6,717 nt of DNA from an uncultured Clostridia bacterium. GTDB taxonomy: Bacteria; Bacillota; Clostridia; Oscillospirales; Oscillospiraceae. Both the position numbers and the translations under genes were made by a program. Numbering within the stretch: position 1 is the first letter of the stretch; the number at the start of each line of letters is the position of its first letter. The notes beneath the pieces are model-generated. The model was not told the origin of the DNA, ran no database searches, and saw only the letters and a program-made list of their open reading frames with translations. The stretch is from positions 1-6,717 of the forward strand of contig CAMGCA010000115.1 of assembly GCA_946011705.1 (NCBI GenBank). Reading direction: 5' to 3'. Shown piece after piece: positions 1-4,963 of the stretch.

Positions 1-59
1 GCAACCGGTAACACAGAATGTTTACATTTGGCGGCGGATCGCACTGCGGAATCACCAGT

Positions 60-584
60 TCATTTATGAAACCGTTCCAGAAACGCCTGGGATTTCCACC
101 AGTACTGGCTGCCCCAGTTCTCATAGTTCCACTGCTCCATATAGTCGTTGCACTCGTAGTCCACGTAGTAAAGCCTTCCCCCGCAGACCACAAAATTCGT
201 GGGAAAATAGTCGATGTTGGTGTTTGCGGGGTACAGCAGCCTGCACATATCCTCCAGCTGCCAGTAGAACCCATCCTCCATCCGGTCTTCCAACACATAG
301 CGGTCAATGGTGTCGCCGGAGATGTATTCTTTCAGAATCCGCTCCTGTTCCCTGTCCACGTCCAGAAGCCGCGGCATGGGGATGCCGATAGCAGCCAGAC
401 GTTCATAGTCCCGCAGCTCCGAGGCCAGCTTGTCCCCGAACTGGTAGTAATCGCAGGGCTCATGGTGAATCTGCTTGATGACGTACTTGCTTTCGCCGTC
501 CGTCACCAGGTAGGAATAGCCCCCCTTGCCGTGCCCCAGCAGACGCAGAATCTCATAGACCTTTCCGTTAATCGTCAGTCCCAT
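60..584 (-). CDS. Minimal protein-kinase-like protein (174 aa)
   Basis: Probable cytoplasmic ATP-dependent kinase of the eukaryotic-like or Bud32/RIO-like type; substrate unknown. Visible motifs: glycine-rich loop GHGKGG (residues 17-22), candidate ATP-anchoring Lys37 in YVIKQI, candidate helix-C glutamates Glu56/Glu61, hinge-like KEY (85-87), catalytic-loop pattern DYFPTN (Asp125, Asn130, same spacing as HRDxxxxN but without the His-Arg), and VDYE (Asp142) in place of DFG. The C-lobe is very short and ends in a Trp/Tyr-rich tail (151-163), so this is far smaller than a typical 250-aa kinase domain. No membrane helix is visible. I chose the ATG at 584 because GGAG lies 10 nt upstream; an in-frame GTG at 602 has no good ribosome site. 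It overlaps the 3' end of the Lgt-like gene by 17 bp and is last in the four-gene operon. An aminoglycoside-phosphotransferase-like role is an alternative. Confidence 0.8.
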   Translation of the reverse strand: MGLTINGKVYEILRLLGHGKGGYSYLVTDGESKYVIKQIHHEPCDYYQFGDKLASELRDYERLAAIGIPMPRLLDVDREQERILKEYISGDTIDRYVLEDRMEDGFYWQLEDMCRLLYPANTNIDYFPTNFVVCGGRLYYVDYECNDYMEQWNYENWGSQYWWKSQAFLERFHK

Positions 585-1566
585 GATACTTTTTCTCCAC
601 ACGCACCGCCAGAAACCGAATCAGCAGGGTCAGCAAAATAACAAAAAGCAAACAGCCGCTCATGACGCTGTAGGCAAACAGGGCCTCATTGCCCCGGCGC
701 TGGACGTAGTATTCCATATACCCCGCCCCACCGATGGCGATGCCGATGAGCAGCCACAGGAATATCTGCCAGGCCCGTAAGCCCCGGGCCTTCACCATCC
801 GCCGGGAGCACAGAATCACCGCCAGCACCAGCGCCACGGCCCCCCGAACCTGCACCACGCTGCCAAAGCCGATGCTGCGGAAGAACAGGGAGTCGTACCG
901 GGTGCTGTCCAGCACCACTTGAGACGCACCGTAGAGCAGCAGGAACAGCAGGCAGGTATCGCCGTCCCGGAGCTTTCCCCGCTTCTGGCCCTTGTTGTAA
1001 AACACTGCCAGACCGATGAACAGAGCCAGCGCAACCATGGATTGCAGGGCAAAGGTTGCCAGCCGGTATTCCACCGCCCCGGATACCGCATTGTTTACCG
1101 GCGAGGCGATGGGCAGACTGCGGAAATTCATCAGAACCTGTCCCCGGTCGGAGGCATTGAACAGGGCGCTGAGCCGCCCCACCGCCATGCCGGCGCAGGC
1201 CGCCATGGACATGGCATCCAGCATTTCCGGCAGGTTCCGGTGAAGGCAGATGACTCTCGTCAAGGCTGCTGCCAATACGCAGCCAAGGAACACGCCCATG
1301 AGCGCATAGCCGCCCTCGGCGTAATTGGTCATGGCGGCGGTAAAGCCGGTATAGCTGTCGCTCTGGCAGTACCAGTGGAAGAACCGGGCAAATACCAGAC
1401 TCAGCACCATGCTCACCGGCACCACCGCGAAGCCCGCCGCCCCGTTGCCGCTTTTTCCCAGATAGAAGGCCAGGAAGAAGCAGATAGCCGTGGCAGCCGC
1501 CAGGGTCAGAATCACGGAGTTCCAGTAGATGGCTGTGCTGCCGCTGTAGAACGCGATTTTATCCAT
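568..1566 (-). CDS. Divergent Lgt-like multi-pass membrane protein (332 aa)
   Basis: Polytopic membrane protein with about eight or nine hydrophobic helices (e.g. 17-36, 43-63, 84-105, 172-189, 203-219, 236-253, 266-283, 297-320). Several stretches line up with prolipoprotein diacylglyceryl transferase (Lgt): EGGYALMG (84-91) on the GGxxxHGG motif, GRLSALFNASDRG (130-142) on the GRxGNFxNxExxG signature, and YGASQVVLDSTRYDSL (212-227) on the C-terminal YxxxRxxxExxR region. Residues important in E. coli Lgt are changed: the His103 position is Met90, Asn146 is Ala134, Arg239 is Gln216 and Glu243 is Asp220; Arg131 and Gly142 are kept. It also extends past the usual seven-helix Lgt core. It is therefore better called Lgt-like than Lgt; ordinary lipoprotein diacylglyceryl transfer looks unlikely. 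Start ATG at 1566 is supported by GGAGGGAGGG at 1574-1583; an upstream TTG at 1599 is less likely. The first eight bases overlap the end of the preceding gene (ATGGATAA). Confidence 0.8.
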   Translation of the reverse strand: MDKIAFYSGSTAIYWNSVILTLAAATAICFFLAFYLGKSGNGAAGFAVVPVSMVLSLVFARFFHWYCQSDSYTGFTAAMTNYAEGGYALMGVFLGCVLAAALTRVICLHRNLPEMLDAMSMAACAGMAVGRLSALFNASDRGQVLMNFRSLPIASPVNNAVSGAVEYRLATFALQSMVALALFIGLAVFYNKGQKRGKLRDGDTCLLFLLLYGASQVVLDSTRYDSLFFRSIGFGSVVQVRGAVALVLAVILCSRRMVKARGLRAWQIFLWLLIGIAIGGAGYMEYYVQRRGNEALFAYSVMSGCLLFVILLTLLIRFLAVRVEKKYHGTDD

Positions 1567-2866
1567 TGTCCGTCCCTCCCTCCGGCACCGCCGTGGCAAA
1601 GTAGATGATATCGCTCATCTTCCGCTGCTGGCCGTTCACCGGGCGGTTCACCAGATCGTTATTCATGACGATGGTGGCGGTTTGGCCGCCGTCTAGGCAG
1701 TAGGCCATCCGGCAGCCGGTAGCGGTGATATTCTTGGCAAACTGGGCCACCGTGGGGATGGATTGGTGAGGGCCGGTAGTATTGGCAGTCACCACGATGT
1801 AATGCAGACTGTCCATCTGGCACAGAGCCGCCCGGGCGTAGCCTTCCGTAATCTCGCCCACGCCGTACCAGGTGTGCTCCACAAGCTCATAATTGTCCAC
1901 CAGAATGGGCCCGAAGGCAAGGCTGAAATTGATGTCGTGCTCGTCCACAAAGGCCTGCACATCCTGCACCGTCAGCACCTCGCCGCCACGGGTGAAGTGC
2001 ATATCGCCGCTGCGGTCGATGTAGCAGGTCTCGGCATAGGTGCCCTCCACCCGGCGGGTCTCCCCCTGATAGACCACCGCGCCAAAGTTACGGAAGCGGT
2101 AGAAGTCGCCGGCGGAGGCCACCACCGCGTTGACGGTTTCCGCCATTTCCGTGGTCAGGTACTGGGTATCGGAGCCGTACTGTCCGTCCGCCAGATGCCG
2201 GCGGAACTGGGAGGCGTCCTCCACCTTGATTTCGGAGAAGGTGTACACGGAATCATCGTGAACCTCCTGCCAGGTCACGGCAAAAATGCTGTCGTCCAGA
2301 TAATAGCGGATGAAGCTGTCCTCATAAATCTGCTGATTGGTCTGGAAATAGGTCTTCTGGCCGTCCAGAATCCATTTGGCTTTCTTCAAAATCGGCTCCA
2401 TTTCCGCCGGGCTGTCCACCTGCCCATAGCAGGACGGGTTGGGCTTGGGGGCCACCAGAGCATCTTCGGGAATGGTATAGTGCTCCCGCACCGGCTCCGT
2501 CTCTTCCTCGGTGGGTTCCGTCTGCTCCGTGAGGCCCAGATGGCTCACCTTCAGGCCGCTGTCCGCCTGAGCCATGGATTTCTCAACATAGGCATCAAAG
2601 TCATCCAGCATCGCCATATCCTTGGTTTTCACCACCACGGCGGCCTTGGGCCTGCCCACGGTTTCCACCATGTCCATAAGCAGCTTCCCCGTTGCGAAGG
2701 CACACACCGGCACCAGTATCACCGTCAAAATGATCTGAAAAATCCGTCCCGCCTTGCTCTGCGCCTTCTTCGGACGGCTCGGCTTTTTTTCCGGCTCCGG
2801 CTTTGTACGGATCACATCCGGTTCCCGTTTTCTGGGGCTGGCAGCGTATTTCGGTTTGTATCCCAT
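1559..2866 (-). CDS. Membrane-anchored phosphodiester glycosidase (NAGPA) domain protein (435 aa)
   Basis: Likely extracytoplasmic enzyme acting on sugar phosphodiesters. The family is named after the mammalian enzyme that removes GlcNAc from GlcNAc-1-phosphodiester; bacterial substrates are mostly unknown. Layout: basic, Pro/Lys-rich cytoplasmic tail (1-40), one membrane helix (about 42-63), a linker with an acidic Glu/Thr-rich patch (114-126), then the C-terminal catalytic domain (about 235-430). Family motifs: GDFYRFRNFG (253-262), FGPILVDN (318-325), the RAAL segment with Arg345, LDGGQTA (391-397, the DGG signature), and NRP...R (407-415). The usual Asn-Gly before Asp-Phe is Ala-Gly here (SAGDFY), and the Ser often seen after DGG is Thr396 or absent. 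No signal-peptidase site is apparent, so a type II anchored protein is inferred. The start is fixed by AAGGAGG 8 nt upstream, itself overlapping the stop codon of the previous gene. Second gene of the operon; 13 nt separate it from the first. Confidence 0.85.
   Translation of the reverse strand: MGYKPKYAASPRKREPDVIRTKPEPEKKPSRPKKAQSKAGRIFQIILTVILVPVCAFATGKLLMDMVETVGRPKAAVVVKTKDMAMLDDFDAYVEKSMAQADSGLKVSHLGLTEQTEPTEEETEPVREHYTIPEDALVAPKPNPSCYGQVDSPAEMEPILKKAKWILDGQKTYFQTNQQIYEDSFIRYYLDDSIFAVTWQEVHDDSVYTFSEIKVEDASQFRRHLADGQYGSDTQYLTTEMAETVNAVVASAGDFYRFRNFGAVVYQGETRRVEGTYAETCYIDRSGDMHFTRGGEVLTVQDVQAFVDEHDINFSLAFGPILVDNYELVEHTWYGVGEITEGYARAALCQMDSLHYIVVTANTTGPHQSIPTVAQFAKNITATGCRMAYCLDGGQTATIVMNNDLVNRPVNGQQRKMSDIIYFATAVPEGGTDNG
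1574..1583 (-). promoter_or_regulatory. Ribosome binding site of the Lgt-like gene
   Basis: GGAGGGAGGG on the minus strand lies inside the last codons of the phosphodiester glycosidase gene and 7 nt before the ATG at 1566. It decides that start over the upstream TTG at 1599. Confidence 0.7.
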
Positions 2867-2874
2867 GGCTGTCC

Positions 2875-2881
2875 CCTCCTT
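2875..2881 (-). promoter_or_regulatory. Ribosome binding site fused to upstream stop codon
   Basis: On the minus strand the stop TAA of the 210-aa gene reads straight into AAGGAGG, eight bases before the ATG at 2866. Ribosomes ending the first gene are therefore placed on the next gene's start region, which suggests coupled translation. Confidence 0.75.
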
Positions 2882-3512
2882 AACCTAGTCCGCCGGACAG
2901 AATGTCCAGCATGGCCTGATCCGGCAGCGCCCACCACTGGCCGTCCTGCTCGATGAGCTGGAAGGTAATCTGGGCAGTCACTGTCTTCGGCTCCGCCAGC
3001 GCATCCCGAAGGGCCTGCGTCCGCAGTTCCTGTCTGAGCTTCTCGGGAATCTGCCCGTCCTCCCCCAGTAGGGCAGCAGGATCCTCCTGGGCATCCAGTG
3101 TTTCCTTCAACAGCTCCCCTGCCCGCCGGTCAAGACCGGATAGGGTTTGCGCGATATCCATATGCGTCACCTGAGCGGTCTGATAGATGTTGGTTCCCTC
3201 GCCATAGCAATTCTCGCCTGTCGTTACGGCAATGCTGTCCCGGTAGGCATCCCACAGCTGCTTTCCTTCGGTCGTGGCAGGTTCCCGGTCAAGGCCCAGA
3301 GAGGGCTTTCCATAGAGGTATTCCCCCACTTTGGAAAGGTCGCCGTCATCCAGTGCTCTGAGTACCGACTGGGAACACACATTTGCTTCCTGCGTGGGCT
3401 TGACAGCCCTGGTGGGACTGTTCAGCGCCACAAAACCCGTGACAATGGAGCCCACCAGCAGCACGGTTCCCACAACGGCGAATACAGCTGACGCCAGCTT
3501 CGAAACCTTCAT
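2880..3512 (-). CDS. Hypothetical protein with one N-terminal membrane helix (210 aa)
   Basis: No family recognised. Residues 6-29 form one hydrophobic helix after a short basic N-terminus, so the protein is either an uncleaved anchored protein or secreted. There is no clear lipobox Cys. The remaining 180 residues are soluble and likely extracytoplasmic. They include a helical region (47-66), a second helical, Glu/Leu-rich region (122-175), and a C-terminal stretch (176-197) of beta character ending in DGQWWALP. That last pattern is typical of small NTF2-like or cystatin-like domains, which is a weak analogy only. Cys46 and Cys102 could pair outside the cell. The ATG at 3512 is chosen because AGAGGTGG lies 7 nt upstream; longer in-frame starts up to 3653 would run through the promoter. 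It is the first gene of the operon, and its TAA stop merges with the next gene's ribosome site. Confidence 0.8.
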   Translation of the reverse strand: MKVSKLASAVFAVVGTVLLVGSIVTGFVALNSPTRAVKPTQEANVCSQSVLRALDDGDLSKVGEYLYGKPSLGLDREPATTEGKQLWDAYRDSIAVTTGENCYGEGTNIYQTAQVTHMDIAQTLSGLDRRAGELLKETLDAQEDPAALLGEDGQIPEKLRQELRTQALRDALAEPKTVTAQITFQLIEQDGQWWALPDQAMLDILSGGLG

Positions 3513-3546
3513 TTCGCCACCTCTTTCGTTCGTTTCATTGCACCCC

Positions 3547-3575
3547 ATTATATCAGGGCATTCTGAAAATAACAA
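3547..3575 (-). promoter_or_regulatory. Sigma-70-type promoter of the four-gene operon
   Basis: On the minus strand TTGTTA (3570-3575) is followed after exactly 17 nt by a perfect TATAAT (3547-3552), preceded by TG one base upstream (extended -10). The predicted transcription start is near 3540, giving a leader of about 28 nt before the ATG at 3512, which leaves room for the ribosome site. No terminator-like hairpin lies between the four genes, so one transcript is likely. Confidence 0.8.
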
Positions 3576-3611
3576 CCGTTTTCTACTGTTTCTTTTCATG
3601 GCTGAACTTTT

Positions 3612-3640
3612 CCGGCAAAGTCGATTGCTTTTTTTGCCGG
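3612..3640. promoter_or_regulatory. Perfect 8-bp inverted repeat, candidate operator
   Basis: CCGGCAAA (3612-3619) and TTTGCCGG (3633-3640) are perfect inverted copies separated by 13 nt. The right part overlaps the putative -35 and spacer of the nagA-like promoter. No T-run follows, so it is not a rho-independent terminator. A dimeric repressor or activator site is the simplest reading; the regulator is not in this window. Confidence 0.5.
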
Positions 3641-3653
3641 TTCGTGATACCAT
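3625..3653 (+). promoter_or_regulatory. Candidate promoter of the nagA-like gene
   Basis: TTGCTT (3625-3630), a 17-nt spacer, then TACCAT (3648-3653) with TG at 3645-3646 as an extended -10. The start point would be near 3660, leaving about 27 nt of leader. The -10 is imperfect, so confidence is moderate. A better-looking TATACT at 3665-3670 would start transcription inside the ribosome site and is less plausible. Confidence 0.4.
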
Positions 3654-3672
3654 ATTCCTGCAAATATACTGT

Positions 3673-3679
3673 AAAGGAG
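3673..3679 (+). promoter_or_regulatory. Ribosome binding site of the nagA-like gene
   Basis: AAAGGAG lies eight bases before the ATG at 3688 and fixes this start. The reading frame is open further upstream to 3331, but that extension runs antisense through the hypothetical gene and its promoter. Confidence 0.8.
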
Positions 3680-3687
3680 ATTTTCCT

Positions 3688-4815
3688 ATGTTCTATAAAA
3701 ACGCCAGAATCTTCACCTCTGATTTCCGGTTTGTCACCGGCGGCTTTGAAGTGAGGGACGGCCGGTTCGGCGCGGTGCTGCCCGAGACCGTGCCCGAAGA
3801 TGCCGTTGACCTGCAGGGCGCAACCGTCATCCCTGGTCTGGTAGATGTCCACAGCCACGGCAACTCCGGCGCGGACTTCTCCGACGGCGACTATGAGGGT
3901 CTGAAAAAAATGGCCGCCTACTACGCTTCCTGCGGCGTCACCTCCTTTGCCCCCGCCTCCATGACCCTGCCCTACGATGTGCTGGAAAAAGCCTTCGCCA
4001 CCGCCAAGCAGCTGAAAGCGGAAGCTCCCGCGGGCCACGCCCGGCTCATGGGCATCCAGATGGAAGGCCCCTACTTCTCCTACAAGAAGCGGGGCGCTCA
4101 GAATCCCGACTACCTGAAGGAGCCGGATTTTGAGGGCTTCAAAGCCCTGTTTGAGGGCTGTGACGGACTGGTGCGGATCGTGGACATCGCCCCGGAGCTG
4201 CCCGGCGCGGCGGAATTCGTTGAAAAGGCCAGCAAGCTGTGCACCGTGTCCATCGCCCACACCGATTCCGACTACGACCACGCCCGGGCCGCTGTGGATG
4301 CTGGTGTGACCCACCTGACCCACCTGTATAACGCCATGCCCGGCATTCACCACCGGAACCCCGGTGTCATCCCCGCCGCTGTGGAGAACCCCAATGTGCA
4401 GGCGGAGATCATCTGCGACGGCTACCACATCCACCCCGCCTCTGTCCGGCTGGCCTTCACCAAGTTCAAAAACCGCATAATTCTGGTCTCCTACTCCGGA
4501 CGCACCGCCGTTCTGTCCGCGGGCACCAAGTTTGAGCTGGGCGGTCAGGACGCCTGGCTCCGGGACGGCGTTGCCCGTCTGGCCGACGGCACCATCGCCT
4601 GCTCCGCCGCCAACCTGTGGCAGTGCCTGAAAAACGTCCTGAGCTGGAACGTCCCCGAGGAGGAAGCCGTCCGGGCCGCGACTTACAACCCCGCTAAGGC
4701 CCTGGGCGTTCTGGATCAGATCGGCTCCATTGAGGAGGGCAAGCTGGCCGACTTCCTTGTCTGCGCCCCCGACTACTCCGAAAAGCGGGTGTTCATTGGC
4801 GGCGTAGAGCTGTAA
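3688..4815 (+). CDS. nagA: N-acetylglucosamine-6-phosphate deacetylase family protein, catalytic Asp replaced
   Basis: Cytoplasmic amidohydrolase of the NagA family, which converts GlcNAc-6-phosphate to glucosamine-6-phosphate and acetate in amino-sugar use and cell-wall recycling. Its 375 aa is a normal length. Motifs: PGLVDVHSHG (49-58) with His55/His57, metal-ligand Glu126 in MEGPYF, His191 in AHT, His212 in THLYNAM, HHRNPG (221-226), and CDGYHIHP (243-250). The segment that normally reads LVTD or LVSD (catalytic Asp, Asp273 in E. coli) reads LVSY, with Tyr269 (codon TAC at 4492-4494), and the conserved AGS later is ACS (Cys305). All other ligands and the C-terminal NPAKALG and GSIEEGKLAD motifs are intact. 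Family membership is secure; deacetylase activity is doubtful unless the Tyr is a sequencing error, since GAC to TAC is one base. Divergent from the four-gene operon; no nagB or sugar transporter is nearby. Confidence 0.9.
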   Translation: MFYKNARIFTSDFRFVTGGFEVRDGRFGAVLPETVPEDAVDLQGATVIPGLVDVHSHGNSGADFSDGDYEGLKKMAAYYASCGVTSFAPASMTLPYDVLEKAFATAKQLKAEAPAGHARLMGIQMEGPYFSYKKRGAQNPDYLKEPDFEGFKALFEGCDGLVRIVDIAPELPGAAEFVEKASKLCTVSIAHTDSDYDHARAAVDAGVTHLTHLYNAMPGIHHRNPGVIPAAVENPNVQAEIICDGYHIHPASVRLAFTKFKNRIILVSYSGRTAVLSAGTKFELGGQDAWLRDGVARLADGTIACSAANLWQCLKNVLSWNVPEEEAVRAATYNPAKALGVLDQIGSIEEGKLADFLVCAPDYSEKRVFIGGVEL

Positions 4816-4832
4816 AGCGTTTTCTGATTCCG

Positions 4833-4937
4833 AGGGGGGCGGCGTCCTCGACGCCCCGGCAGTTCCAGCTACGTATTCGCCGGAATTTCGTGCGAATCGG
4901 CACGGTTCACTGCCGGGACGTCCGGAGGCCGTCCCCT
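4833..4937. repeat. Palindrome-rich intergenic element (about 105 bp)
   Basis: Lies between nagA and the MATE gene. Its two ends are imperfect inverted copies of about 30 bp: the innermost nine bases match perfectly (CCCGGCAGT at 4855-4863, ACTGCCGGG at 4909-4917), and the outer parts share AGGGG and CGGC blocks. Each end also has its own hairpin: GGCGTC-CTC-GACGCC (4841-4855) and GGGACG/CGTCCC (4915-4935). The centre holds ATTCGC/GCGAAT (4875-4880, 4892-4897). No T-run follows and no target-site duplication is evident. It could be a small non-autonomous palindromic repeat or a structured RNA leader of the MATE gene. Confidence 0.55.
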
Positions 4938-4963
4938 ATGAGTGCGTAATCTGTGAGGTATTT

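Noticed and set aside
1..59. Terminator or further gene downstream of the kinase-like gene
   Set aside because: No stable hairpin with a T-run and no open frame with a start and ribosome site could be seen in these 59 bases on the minus strand.
18..641. Open frame of 207 codons on the plus strand
   Set aside because: Antisense to the kinase-like gene, which has clear motifs and a ribosome site.
919..1608. Open frame of 229 codons on the plus strand
   Set aside because: Antisense shadow of the Lgt-like gene; composition (Gln, His, Arg rich) is not protein-like.
1763..2956. Long open frame (397 codons) on the plus strand
   Set aside because: Antisense to the phosphodiester glycosidase gene; its translation is His- and Gly-rich with no motif and no ribosome site. 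It results from codon bias on the real strand.
3665..3670. TATACT as -10 box for the nagA-like gene
   Set aside because: Transcription would begin near 3677, inside the ribosome binding site, and no suitable -35 is at the right distance.
3331..3687. Upstream extension of the nagA-like frame
   Set aside because: It crosses the operon promoter and the start of the opposite-strand gene. The ATG at 3688 has a good ribosome site and yields a normal NagA N-terminus.
3583..4434. Open frame of 283 codons on the minus strand
   Set aside because: Antisense to the nagA-like gene; Gly/Val/His-rich with no recognised motif.
4841..4855. Hairpin after nagA as a rho-independent terminator
   Set aside because: The stem is strong but is followed by CCGGCAG, not a T-run, and is better explained as part of the larger palindromic element.
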